DNA of 64,000 nucleotides from an unicellular cyanobacterium SU2 (GTDB lineage Bacteria > Cyanobacteriota > Cyanobacteriia > Cyanobacteriales > Microcystaceae). Location of the stretch: positions 248,001-312,000 of the forward strand of contig NEED01000069.1 in NCBI GenBank assembly GCA_002110465.1, in the 5' to 3' direction. Shown here piece by piece: positions 27,321-36,217 of this stretch. Below the pieces are notes generated by a model. It was not told where the DNA came from. It saw only the letters and a program-made list of their open reading frames with translations, and did no database searches. Numbering within the stretch: position 1 is the first letter of the stretch; each line of letters begins with the position of its first letter. The translations under genes were made by a program, and so were the position numbers.

Positions 27321-28604
27321 TTATCCTGTCACCGACATCACAACCCGTCCTTTAATTTCTTGACCCCACCAGGGAGTATTCATTCCCAAACAATGAAGGT
27401 TAGATGGGTTGACCGTCCAGGGTTTTTGAGGGTCAAACAGAATTAATTCTACGGGATGTCCCACCTTTAACGGGGTGACTGGTTGACCTAAACATCGTTG
27501 GGGGTTACTACTTAACGCTTTCCACAACTGTAGGGGAGTCCATTCCCCACTAACCACTAAATTTTTCCATAATAAGGGTAAGGCTAATTCCAACCCGATC
27601 GCCCCTGGGGGACTTTCTGCAAAGGGAACGGTTTTTTCCTCATAGGTAAAGGATCGATGATTAATAGCGATCGCATCAATAATTCCTTGTCTAACTCCAT
27701 CCTTTAACGCTTGACGGTCTTCTGTATTGCCTAACGGAGGTTCTAAGCGTAAATTGGGGTCATAACTAGCGATATCTTGAGTATCTAATAATAAGTGCAT
27801 CCAAGAGGTACTCGCCGTTACCGGTATTCCCCTCGCTTTCCCCCACGCGACTAATTCTACTCCCCGATGGGTAGAAATTCCCATCAGATGAACGGGGGTT
27901 TGAATAGCGGCTACCATCTCTAAAATAGCTGCAATAGCCGTTGCTTCTGTTATTCCAGGGTTTCCAGGGAGTCCATAATGGATGGATAAGGGGCCTTCAC
28001 GCATCACCCCATTTCCTTTCAGGGACGGATATTCAGGAACCAAGGCTACCGGTTTGCCTAGGGGTTTAAGATATTCTAATAGTCGCCGTAATAACCCTAA
28101 ATTTTCTATTCCCCGTCCATCAGTAAATCCTATCACTCCCCCAGTGGCTAATTCTGCTAATTCTGTCATCTGGTTTCCTTGGCCTCCTACTGTTAGCGTT
28201 CCCCAAAACTGAAACTGAGGAGATGGTTGCAGGGTTTGGGCTTTTTGTTGTAGAAAAGATAGGGTTCCTAACGTATCGATCGCAGGGACTGTCTGGGGTA
28301 AGATAGCCAAACGGGTAAACCCTCCGGCGATCGCCGAAGCAGCAAGGGAGGCTAACGTTTCTCGGTCTTCAAACCCAGGTTCTCCACTATAACTGTAAAG
28401 ATCAACTAAACCTGTCCCTAAAATTAATCCTTGTCCTTCAATAATCGTTGTATTTGGCGTTAAGGAGTCAATATGGGAGTCAATGGCTTGAAGTTTTCCG
28501 TCGGTTAGCCAAACATCGGTGATAGTATCGGTATTAGCGACAGGGTCTAAGACTCGAACTTTTCGGAAGAGAGTAGAGATAGTCAAAATGAAGTCACAAG
28601 TCAC
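27321..28604 (-). CDS. Dihydroorotase-like protein, metal ligands lost (PyrC' type)
   Basis: A 427-residue amidohydrolase-fold protein that aligns along its length with class I dihydroorotases, but the catalytic residues are gone. The usual GxIDxHxHxRxPG reads GLVDLYSYSGEPGFED. The VHAEDPSL stretch reads LVPEYPSL. The strand carrying the third histidine reads PVHLMGISTHRG, where active enzymes have xHISxxxS. The catalytic TDHAPH reads INHRSF. The surrounding motifs (TIIEGQGLIL, GVMREGPLS, VPFAESPPGAIGLELALPLLW) are retained. Noncatalytic homologues (PyrC') in other bacteria support aspartate transcarbamoylase structurally; that role here is inference. A nearer start TTG at 28586 (MTISTLFRKVRVLDP) is possible. 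Confidence 0.85.
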   Translation of the reverse strand: MTCDFILTISTLFRKVRVLDPVANTDTITDVWLTDGKLQAIDSHIDSLTPNTTIIEGQGLILGTGLVDLYSYSGEPGFEDRETLASLAASAIAGGFTRLAILPQTVPAIDTLGTLSFLQQKAQTLQPSPQFQFWGTLTVGGQGNQMTELAELATGGVIGFTDGRGIENLGLLRRLLEYLKPLGKPVALVPEYPSLKGNGVMREGPLSIHYGLPGNPGITEATAIAAILEMVAAIQTPVHLMGISTHRGVELVAWGKARGIPVTASTSWMHLLLDTQDIASYDPNLRLEPPLGNTEDRQALKDGVRQGIIDAIAINHRSFTYEEKTVPFAESPPGAIGLELALPLLWKNLVVSGEWTPLQLWKALSSNPQRCLGQPVTPLKVGHPVELILFDPQKPWTVNPSNLHCLGMNTPWWGQEIKGRVVMSVTG

Positions 28605-28677
28605 AAGTCGGAAGTTGGAAGTGGTTTGACTTTCTCATCATCAAAAACCTCAACCGTTGCCAATCATATCAAGTTTT

Positions 28678-29391
28678 TTAATAAAATTCGATACCATGTT
28701 TTTCTGCCAGCTCGAAATCAGGTCGATAGAAGTCAGTCAATTTTCCTAACTGTTTTGAAGATAACTCAATTTTGCTCGACTCACTAGGGTTTAGACGTGT
28801 TTTGGAAAACCCAGAAATCCATTCACTATTATATCCCTTATCTGATAAAGCTTTTTGTATCTTGACTTCATCCATCGGGAGTATGGTGATATTTTGGATC
28901 GCACTAAGAAAAACTGATTGAGGTCTAAAATGCCAATCAGGGAGTCGCGTGTGATATAAGTAGTCAATTAAGTCATCAACATAACTTGAGCCATTAAGAG
29001 GTTTTCTTAGTCTTCTTTCGATTTCTTCTCGATAGCCTTGTCTGGTAATAATCATATTATGAGCGGAAACAAATCTTTTGATTGGATCACGCATAACAGA
29101 GAACACGAAGCTATTGCGAATGGTAAGAAAACCCTCAACCATATTTCGAGTTTTTGCTTTAACAGAATTGTTTAAAACAGATGTCTTAATTTGCCTGAAG
29201 TCACTACTTTCATCGATTTTACCCATATCCTTGAGCATAAGGTATTGTAACGATGTTGAGGCGCATTTTGGTAAGTTAATAAAGATTATTTTGTTTTTTT
29301 CGTCAAAAGTTGACTCACGATAAATATATCGAAGGCTAAAAGTTAAATTAATACAATTCTGAGTAAAGAGTTTTGGATTATACATTTTCAA
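28678..29391 (-). CDS. Sulfotransferase family protein
   Basis: A 237-residue PAPS-dependent sulfotransferase of the Sulfotransfer_2 type. The 5'-phosphosulfate loop IIFINLPKCASTSLQYLML is near residues 35-53 and the 3'-phosphate motif VMRDPIKRFVSAHNM near 97-111; both are well formed. The C-terminal region (KLTDFYRPDFELAEKHG) is the usual helix that closes such enzymes. Family knowledge: moves sulfate from PAPS to a carbohydrate hydroxyl. The surface-sugar cluster lies just beyond the DHOase-like gene, so a sulfated polysaccharide is a plausible target. The gene is AT-rich with no HIP1 octamer, and may have been acquired. Confidence 0.82.
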   Translation of the reverse strand: MKMYNPKLFTQNCINLTFSLRYIYRESTFDEKNKIIFINLPKCASTSLQYLMLKDMGKIDESSDFRQIKTSVLNNSVKAKTRNMVEGFLTIRNSFVFSVMRDPIKRFVSAHNMIITRQGYREEIERRLRKPLNGSSYVDDLIDYLYHTRLPDWHFRPQSVFLSAIQNITILPMDEVKIQKALSDKGYNSEWISGFSKTRLNPSESSKIELSSKQLGKLTDFYRPDFELAEKHGIEFY

Positions 29392-29481
29392 TAGTTAAAC
29401 CTCTAATTTTTTAGATTTTTCCATTCCAGGTTTGATGGCTAGAAACTAATTCTTTAATTATATTACGTTTCTAAATACACT

Positions 29482-30054
29482 TTAGCTTAACTTTGCTTTC
29501 TTGAATATTTGCTGAGAATTTAATTTTAATCCTGACAATAAATCATCTTCTAAACTATCATTATCTTGTTTTGTTTTAGGAGGAGAGTCGGGATAAAAAA
29601 CTGTTATTTTTTTGACTTGAGTATCAATTAACCAAACCCGATCAACCCCAGCTTTTAAATAAGCTTCTGATTTTTGACTGAGATCACTAAATGATTGATC
29701 AGGAGAAATAATTTCGATGACTAATTCAGGGGGAATAGGACAAGCATCATCCTCTAGTTCAATGTTTCCCAATTTTTCAAAAGAAATATATAATAAATCA
29801 GGAATAGGACACCAGTCTTTTCCCTCTCTTTTTAAACGAATACACCACTCTACCCCAACTTCTCCCTTACCTTGATTCCAAGTTTCGAGAAGTGATGATA
29901 AGGCTAATGTAACACGGGAATGAGATAATTTAGGTGACATTTTTTGAATGAGTTCTCCATCAAAGTATTCATAGTTTTCGTTAGCTAAAGGGGATGATAA
30001 AAATTCATCTAGAGTAAGTTTAGTTTGAGTTTGAGTTTGAGTTTGGGTTTCCAT
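29482..30054 (-). CDS. Uma2-family PD-(D/E)XK nuclease-like protein (DUF820)
   Basis: A 190-residue member of the Uma2/DUF820 family, which is greatly expanded in cyanobacteria. The putative restriction-fold core is IPDLLYISFEKLG followed by IPPELVIEIISPDQSFSDLSQKSEAYLKAGVDRVWLID, in which the aspartate and the E-I pair match the PD and ExK positions (lysine is not obvious). The N-terminus encodes a run of Gln-Thr (METQTQTQTQT) from a CTCAAA-type hexamer repeat, a likely slippage site. Function of the family is unsettled; many lie near mobile DNA. Confidence 0.8.
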   Translation of the reverse strand: METQTQTQTQTKLTLDEFLSSPLANENYEYFDGELIQKMSPKLSHSRVTLALSSLLETWNQGKGEVGVEWCIRLKREGKDWCPIPDLLYISFEKLGNIELEDDACPIPPELVIEIISPDQSFSDLSQKSEAYLKAGVDRVWLIDTQVKKITVFYPDSPPKTKQDNDSLEDDLLSGLKLNSQQIFKKAKLS

Positions 30055-30120
30055 TAATTTTCAACTCCTAAGAGAAATTCAAAAAATAAGTAAATTATCA
30101 TCAAAAATAAACGAAGGTCT

Positions 30121-30180
30121 GTAGTAAGCTATGAAAGAGATTTAAAGTATTACAGATGAGGGCTAAAGCCCCAACTACTA
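30121..30180. repeat. Hairpin-forming spacer repeat (GTAGT...GGGCTAAAGCCC...ACTAC)
   Basis: GTAGT at 30121 and ACTAC near 30174-30178 flank a central palindrome GGGCTAAAGCCC (30160-30171). The plan resembles the repeats at 9961 and 50484 (GTAGT arms, central x-ACTAAAGT-x palindrome), suggesting one loose family of small palindromic elements. Confidence 0.4.
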
Positions 30181-30222
30181 ATGTTTATATTTTCCGTTCA
30201 ATTATCAATTATCAACTATTAA

Positions 30223-33200
30223 CTATTCACAGACTTTTAGTTTAGCCTTTTCTTGAGGACGAGTAACCAAATAATCCTCTAACCATTGACACCCTTTATC
30301 TAATAAGTTTTCTAAGCGAGTAAACTCTTCTTCTACTGGCCAAATTTTAACTGTACCATCCCTGGCTACTGTTATCAACTGTTGACTATTTTGACTAAAT
30401 TGGAGTCCCCCAATAGACTGCTGATGTCCTTTCATTTTAGTATGAAGACGACCTTGAATGTCCCATAAGCGAACCGTCCCATCGGTTGAAGCAGTTGCTA
30501 TTCTTTGACCATCGGGACTAAAACTTACACGAGAAATGGGAAAAAGATCGCTTTTTAAGGTTTCTAAAACATTGCCATTAAGATCCCATAATTTAGCGGT
30601 ACTATCTTTAGAAGCTGTTAATAAATATTGACCATCAGGACTAAAAGTCAACCAATTAACCTGATCTTGATGCCCGACAAATTCCTGTTGCAAATTTCCG
30701 TCTAAGTCCCATAATTTAGCTGTCCCATCGGTTGAAGCAGTTGCTATTTTTTGACCATCCCGACTAAAACTAAGATGATAAATTGTTTCTGGATGGGCGG
30801 TAAATTTCTTAATTAACTTGGGAGACATTTCTTGAATATTCCATAGCCAAACTTCTCCTGAACGAGTGGCGATCGCTAGTAATTGTCCATCAGGACTAAA
30901 GGTGACTCCATAAACCCTCACGGAATTATCAAATAATTCTATTAATAATTTTCCTTGTAAATTCCATACCTTAACTCGACCATTATTATCAGCCGTTGCT
31001 ATTTTTTGGCCATCCTGACTAAAATTTAAACTATTAATTCCACTATTATGGGCTTCAAAGTCTCGCAAACGTTGACCCTGTAAATTCAAAAGATAAACGT
31101 GACCATTTTCTGCCGCGATCACTAATAATTGACGGTCAGGAAAGACACTAACCCCTGTAACATAATTATCTATGGTCTGAAACCCATCAGTAATTGGAGA
31201 CGTTATCTCCCACAGTTTCACTATCCCATCACTTGATGCGGTGGCTAAGCGTTGACCATTATCCGTAATAGCCACGTCATAAATGGGGTCTTGATGTCCC
31301 TGAAAAACCGCAACTTCTTCCCCTTGACTATTCCATACCCTAGCGGTTCCGTCACTTGATCCGGTCACTATCCATCGACCATCCTTGCTATAAGCGACAT
31401 TTTTCACCAATTCCTGATGGCCTTTCAGGGTTAAGATTAAATTTCCTTGATTATCCCAAATTCTGACCGTTCCATCTTTGGCTGAGGCCGCTAACCGTTG
31501 ACCATCAGGACTAAAACTGACGCTATAAAAGGAGTTAACATCGTCTTTCAAGGTTTTGAGAAGATTTCCTCGACTATCCCAAACCTTAACGGTTCCATCT
31601 CGTGAAGCAGTGGCGATCCGTTGCCCATCAGGACTAAATATCCCGTGATCGATCGATTTTTCATGACCTTTTAAAATAGCTAGTTGTCGTCCTTGGAGAT
31701 CCCAAATTCTGGCGGTATCATCCCTAGAGGTGGTTATCAGACGTTGCCCATCGGGGCTAAAACTAACGCTATACACTGAGAACTCGTGACCTTTGAGGGT
31801 GACTAATTCTTTTCCTTCTAAAGTCCAAATTTTGGCGGTGTTATCTTGGGAAGCTGTGGCTATGTGTTGACCATCTGGGCTAAAGGCTACACGATATATA
31901 TTTCCCTGATGACCTGTGATGACTGTTTGTTCTCGTCCTTGCCAGTCCCACAGACGGACGGTTCCATCACTCGATGCGGTGGCAATTAATTGTCCGTTGG
32001 GACTAAAACTCACACTATTAACGGCATCTTGATGATCGGTTAATTTATTTTTTTCGTGAATGCGATCGAGAATTTGTTCTAAGGCTAAAATCGGACTGGT
32101 GGCAGGATAATTTTCTAGTATTCGTTGATCTTTTACAATAGATTTTAATTTTTCACCTCCTTCCATTGCTGATAATAACCCTTCAATTTGTTCAAACTCA
32201 AATTGTCGTAATGCACTATCCCCAATTTGTTCTAATTGGGTTCCTTTTTGGGCTTCTTCTTGTTTTTGAATCGCTATTCTGGCTTGGGCAAAGGAAATAA
32301 TTGCTCCCATTAATGAAAAGGCTAAAATGCCAATACCAAACCGTATCATTCTTTGGGCTTTATGATTAGCTTGAGTTAAAATTTCATTCGCTTTTTTTTC
32401 AGCAATTAAGTTAAGTTCTGCTTCCCGTTTATCTAGATTTTGACTAGCCGTTAAAAATTGATAATCAATATTACCTAAACTTTTATCCATTGCCCAACTT
32501 AGGGCATCTTTTAGGGCTTGACCTCGCAATAAACGGGAGGTATCTTCATAATTAGAATTAATCCAAGCGGTAATAGCTTCTGAATAAGGACGGATTCTTT
32601 CGAGTTCTTTACTAACCCAAGTTTGGTTAAAAACTTCTTGATAAATTTTGTTATAAACCACAAGTTTGCTGTCACGTTTTACGACTAAACCTGAAAGACG
32701 TAATTCTGTTTGTTCGGGACTATCATCCGCTTCAATAGCTCCATTTTTTAAAATTCTTTGATACAATCCTAGTAATTTACCAATTCTTTTTTCATTGCGA
32801 AGTAGGCGATCGCGAATAGTTTTTAAGTGAACGGGTTCATCTTGAGATTCCCAATTTTTAATGATAAATTTTTCGACGATATTAGCAATGGTTTCAGTTT
32901 CTTGATCTGAAGGAATAAAATCAATTTTTTTTAAAAGTAATTGACAGAGTTTTTGGGTTAAAAAAGGCTGTCCTCCTGTCCAATCTAAAACCGCCTTTAA
33001 AACTCTTTTTGGGGATTCTGTAATCGCAGTTAATCCAGGAACTAATGGGTTAACTTCTTCAATAGTAAATCCGGTTAATTCAATAGGTTGACCAATATTA
33101 AAAGGGGTTTGGGTTTTATCACGAATTAAATCTGAAGGGGTTGCTACTCCAAACAATGCAAAAACAATTCTTTCAAAGTTTGGATTTTCTGCCCGTTGAT

Positions 33201-33708
33201 TGTAACAAAATCGAATTAAAGTAAAGAAATCATCCAGGGAAAAATTAAGACTGAGAACTTTATCAATTTCATCAATAAATATATAAATTTTTTCTCCTTT
33301 ACAATGAACTAAAAGGACTTCTTCCAAGAAATGACTAAATTTTTGAACCCCCGATAAATCTTGTCGTTCTTTTAACCAAACTTTCAAGTTAACTTTCCCA
33401 GTTAAATTAAATCCTAAAAATAATTGGGTAATAATGCCGCTATACCATTGTTGTTGACTGATATCACTTCCTAAACTGGTAATATCTACTGAAGCACAAC
33501 TCATTCCCTCTGCTTGAAGTTGGTGCATTGTGCGAACTCTCAGACTAGATTTTCCCATCTGGCGACAGTTAAAAATATAACAGAATTTTCCTAGTTTCAA
33601 GGCTTCTAATAAATCCTTATCTGCTTGACGTTCCCCATAAGTGGGATGATCAAAAGAAAGACTTCCACCAACTTTATAATTATGATTTTTTTGAACAGAT
33701 ACATTCAT
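30223..33708 (-). CDS. AAA-like ATPase with transmembrane segment and 14 WD40 repeats
   Basis: A 1161-residue multidomain protein. Residues about 10-350 are the AAA_35-type ATPase: FNCRQMGKSSLRVRTMHQL is a P-loop variant, and KIYIFIDEIDKVL at about 137-149 is the Walker B. Helical region 350-450 follows. One membrane segment lies at about 453-475 (MIRFGIGILAFSLMGAIISFA). Then come 14 WD40 repeats from about 553 to 1125, typified by VSFSPDGQRIATASTDGTVRLWD; fourteen units fit two seven-blade propellers. Repeat 8 (GHVYLLNLQG) and repeat 5 (KDDVNS in place of GH) are diverged. Such cyanobacterial proteins are thought to be signalling or conflict STAND-like ATPases, with the repeats as sensor. 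This one has no visible effector domain. Confidence 0.85.
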   Translation of the reverse strand: MNVSVQKNHNYKVGGSLSFDHPTYGERQADKDLLEALKLGKFCYIFNCRQMGKSSLRVRTMHQLQAEGMSCASVDITSLGSDISQQQWYSGIITQLFLGFNLTGKVNLKVWLKERQDLSGVQKFSHFLEEVLLVHCKGEKIYIFIDEIDKVLSLNFSLDDFFTLIRFCYNQRAENPNFERIVFALFGVATPSDLIRDKTQTPFNIGQPIELTGFTIEEVNPLVPGLTAITESPKRVLKAVLDWTGGQPFLTQKLCQLLLKKIDFIPSDQETETIANIVEKFIIKNWESQDEPVHLKTIRDRLLRNEKRIGKLLGLYQRILKNGAIEADDSPEQTELRLSGLVVKRDSKLVVYNKIYQEVFNQTWVSKELERIRPYSEAITAWINSNYEDTSRLLRGQALKDALSWAMDKSLGNIDYQFLTASQNLDKREAELNLIAEKKANEILTQANHKAQRMIRFGIGILAFSLMGAIISFAQARIAIQKQEEAQKGTQLEQIGDSALRQFEFEQIEGLLSAMEGGEKLKSIVKDQRILENYPATSPILALEQILDRIHEKNKLTDHQDAVNSVSFSPNGQLIATASSDGTVRLWDWQGREQTVITGHQGNIYRVAFSPDGQHIATASQDNTAKIWTLEGKELVTLKGHEFSVYSVSFSPDGQRLITTSRDDTARIWDLQGRQLAILKGHEKSIDHGIFSPDGQRIATASRDGTVKVWDSRGNLLKTLKDDVNSFYSVSFSPDGQRLAASAKDGTVRIWDNQGNLILTLKGHQELVKNVAYSKDGRWIVTGSSDGTARVWNSQGEEVAVFQGHQDPIYDVAITDNGQRLATASSDGIVKLWEITSPITDGFQTIDNYVTGVSVFPDRQLLVIAAENGHVYLLNLQGQRLRDFEAHNSGINSLNFSQDGQKIATADNNGRVKVWNLQGKLLIELFDNSVRVYGVTFSPDGQLLAIATRSGEVWLWNIQEMSPKLIKKFTAHPETIYHLSFSRDGQKIATASTDGTAKLWDLDGNLQQEFVGHQDQVNWLTFSPDGQYLLTASKDSTAKLWDLNGNVLETLKSDLFPISRVSFSPDGQRIATASTDGTVRLWDIQGRLHTKMKGHQQSIGGLQFSQNSQQLITVARDGTVKIWPVEEEFTRLENLLDKGCQWLEDYLVTRPQEKAKLKVCE

Positions 33709-34002
33709 CTTTGAAATACAACCACGAATGGCTAACAGTAAAAATAATATTTCTATTGTAAATCATCACAGATAATTTACCAGACAACCCAAGAAAACTC
33801 TTCACAACTTTTATTAGGATTGCCTTGTGACTATCACTTAAAATAAAAAGGTATAATATCATGACTTAAATATAATTACTTAATCAAGTAACCTAATGGA
33901 CTAAACAACTGAGAGATTATAGCATCTTCACAGAAAAGAAGGTAAACTGAGTTAGTTTGAAACTTCTCAGCAAGAGATTGCTGATCCCTGACTTCTTTTA
34001 CT

Positions 34003-35526
34003 ATGACATTAACAAAAGTTTCCTCAAAGTCCCGCCAAAAATATTCTCGTCCTCAACGCTGGTTTGAAAAAATCATGGCTTTAATAGTCTTGGTTAATTA
34101 TGGATTTGTTGTTTTCGATTTAACCTATATTCCCTTGAGAGATTTTTGGTTACAAGGAAGAGTTCAATTATATATAAAAATCGGTACTTTTGAAAGAGAA
34201 ATCCCCAAGCAACCTCTAAAAGTTTTACCTTTTAATTTAACAAAATATTATGATTGGGTGAAAGGAATTGAACCTTATCGAGATACAGAAAGTTACTTGA
34301 ACACTGTCAACAAACTTAATAATGCAATCGATCAAACAATCAATCAACCAGGAGACCCAATTCAGGATCAAAGAATTGATAATCTTTTAGCTGAACTGCG
34401 TCAACAGAGCATAGAGATGATTGAACAAAATCCCTTCCAAATTGCCAATAAAACGGGAACTTTAGCCCGCATTAAAAATAAAATGAGACAACAGGTTTTT
34501 GGAAATCAAGATGCTTCAGCGAGAGAGGCTTTTGAAATATTTTGGAGTCGAGAAAACTGGAAAAAAAATGGGTTGAGAAATGAATTGAATTTTTTTGATA
34601 ATCAAATAAAACCATTATTAGAAACCAACTATTTTCGTCCGGTGGGAGAAAATGGACAACCTGTTGATAATTTTGGCTTAATTGATTTTCCTTTTTTTCT
34701 CATCTTTTTTGTAGAGTTTATGGCCCGAACTTGGTATATTAGCCGTCGTCATACAGGGGTGAGTTGGTTTGATGCAATGTTGTGGCGTTGGTATGACATT
34801 TTTCTTTTAATTCCTGTACTTCGTTGGTTGAGAATTATTCCCTTAATTATTCGCTTGGATCAATCTAATTTAATTGATATGAAAGCAATTAAAAAACAAG
34901 CCAGTCAAGGATTTGTGGCTGGAATTGCCCAAGATATTACCGAAGTGGTGGTTATTCAAGTGATTAATCAAGTTCAATCATCTGTTCAAGAAGGCAGTAT
35001 TCGTAACGCTTTAACAAGGACGAATACCCACACGTACATTGATGTTAACGATATCAATGAAACCGCAGAAATTGCCAAGCTAGTTGCTCATTTATTGATT
35101 GAAAAAGTGATCCCAGAAATTCGACCAGAAGCAGAAGCATTTATTGAATATAATCTTGAAAAAGCTTTGAGTCAGACTCCCGCCTATCATAACCTAGAAA
35201 ATTTACCTGGATTTAAACCCCTACAAACTCAACTAACGGAAAACTTAGTTTCCCAACTTTATCAAGGATTATCCGAAGGACTAAAACAACTGTTAATCGA
35301 AGATCCTAGATTTGATGAACTCTTAGAAAAATTAGCCAACAAATTCACCAAAACAATGACCATAGAATTACAAGGAAAACAAAGTATTGACCAGATAGAA
35401 ATGCTACTGAATGATTTATTAGAAGAAGTAAAAATTAATTATGTTGAGCGGCTTTCTGCTGAAGACGTAGAGAAAATCCTAGAACAGACTCGTGCCTTAC
35501 GTCAAGAAGCGAAAACCAAAGAGTAA
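34003..35526 (+). CDS. Conserved cyanobacterial membrane protein with ion-channel-like topology
   Basis: A 507-residue protein. Membrane segments: about 23-42 (IMALIVLVNYGFVVFDLTYI), 223-243 ([20 protein letters not shown]) and 262-285 (YDIFLLIPVLRWLRIIPLIIRL), the last running into an Arg-rich voltage-sensor-like stretch. A 180-residue soluble loop lies between the first two, and a 220-residue helical cytosolic C-terminus follows the last. I recognise it as a conserved cyanobacterial protein; no pore signature is seen, so a channel role is only suggested by the topology. It is preceded by 293 bases without a gene and followed by a terminator just before rimP. Confidence 0.7.
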   Translation: MTLTKVSSKSRQKYSRPQRWFEKIMALIVLVNYGFVVFDLTYIPLRDFWLQGRVQLYIKIGTFEREIPKQPLKVLPFNLTKYYDWVKGIEPYRDTESYLNTVNKLNNAIDQTINQPGDPIQDQRIDNLLAELRQQSIEMIEQNPFQIANKTGTLARIKNKMRQQVFGNQDASAREAFEIFWSRENWKKNGLRNELNFFDNQIKPLLETNYFRPVGENGQPVDNFGLIDFPFFLIFFVEFMARTWYISRRHTGVSWFDAMLWRWYDIFLLIPVLRWLRIIPLIIRLDQSNLIDMKAIKKQASQGFVAGIAQDITEVVVIQVINQVQSSVQEGSIRNALTRTNTHTYIDVNDINETAEIAKLVAHLLIEKVIPEIRPEAEAFIEYNLEKALSQTPAYHNLENLPGFKPLQTQLTENLVSQLYQGLSEGLKQLLIEDPRFDELLEKLANKFTKTMTIELQGKQSIDQIEMLLNDLLEEVKINYVERLSAEDVEKILEQTRALRQEAKTKE

Positions 35527-35678
35527 CGAACCGATAGACTCTCAAAATTCCCCAAAATATCCCTAACACCACACCAGAAAACAACGAGGCTAAAAGTTTG
35601 CTAAACTGATAACTTAGGACAAATAATCCGTAATCGTAGTAACCCTTACTACCCTTCCCAATCACTGACGTTCAAAGG

Positions 35679-35703
35679 AAGTGGGCTAAAACCCGCTTTT
35701 TTT
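35679..35703 (+). terminator. Intrinsic terminator upstream of rimP
   Basis: AAGTGGG (35679-35685) and CCCGCTT (35692-35698) form a 7-bp stem with one G-T pair around CTAAAA, followed by TTTTTT. It ends only 15 bases before the rimP ATG (35719). It may end transcripts from the gene at 34003 or work as an attenuator in the leader of the rimP operon. Confidence 0.65.
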
Positions 35704-35718
35704 AGTGCCTAAGCAACA

Positions 35719-36180
35719 ATGACTCACCCTCTGATCCCAAAAATTATCGAAATAGCGACCCCCATTGCCGAAAATCTCGGTCTAGAAGTGGTAGATATTG
35801 TTTTTCAGACAAACAAGCGTCCTCCTGTGTTGCGGGTTGATATTCGTAACCCCCAAGGAGACACCAGCTTAAATGATTGTGAGGGGGTAAGTCGGGGGTT
35901 AGAAATAGCACTTGATCAGTCCCAAGTCATTCCAGGTTCTTACGTCCTAGAGATATCTAGTCCAGGGATTTCTCGACAACTGAATAGTGATCGTGATTTT
36001 ATGGCCTTTAAAGGATTTGCCGTCATCGTCAAAACCTATGCCCCCTACCTAGATCAAAAAGAATGGCGAGGGCGACTTCAAAAACGAGATGAGGAGACCG
36101 TTTACCTAAATCAGAAAGGACGGGCGATCGCCATCCCCCGTGACCTAATTGCCAAAGTTCAACTTGATGACCATCGTTAA
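35719..36180 (+). CDS. rimP: Ribosome maturation factor RimP
   Basis: A 153-residue two-domain protein needed for maturation of the 30S subunit. Seen: PIAENLGLEVVDIVF, LRVDIRNPQGDTSLNDCEGVSRGLEIALD (in parts), GSYVLEISSPGISRQLNSDRDF, and the C-terminal SH3-like barrel WRGRLQKRDEETVYLNQKGRAIAIPRDLIAKVQL. Length is typical. It is the first gene of the conserved block rimP-nusA-ylxR-infB; nusA starts 37 bases later. Confidence 0.95.
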   Translation: MTHPLIPKIIEIATPIAENLGLEVVDIVFQTNKRPPVLRVDIRNPQGDTSLNDCEGVSRGLEIALDQSQVIPGSYVLEISSPGISRQLNSDRDFMAFKGFAVIVKTYAPYLDQKEWRGRLQKRDEETVYLNQKGRAIAIPRDLIAKVQLDDHR

Positions 36181-36217
36181 ATCAAAATTTATCCTATAGT
36201 CAAGGAGGTGCATAGCC

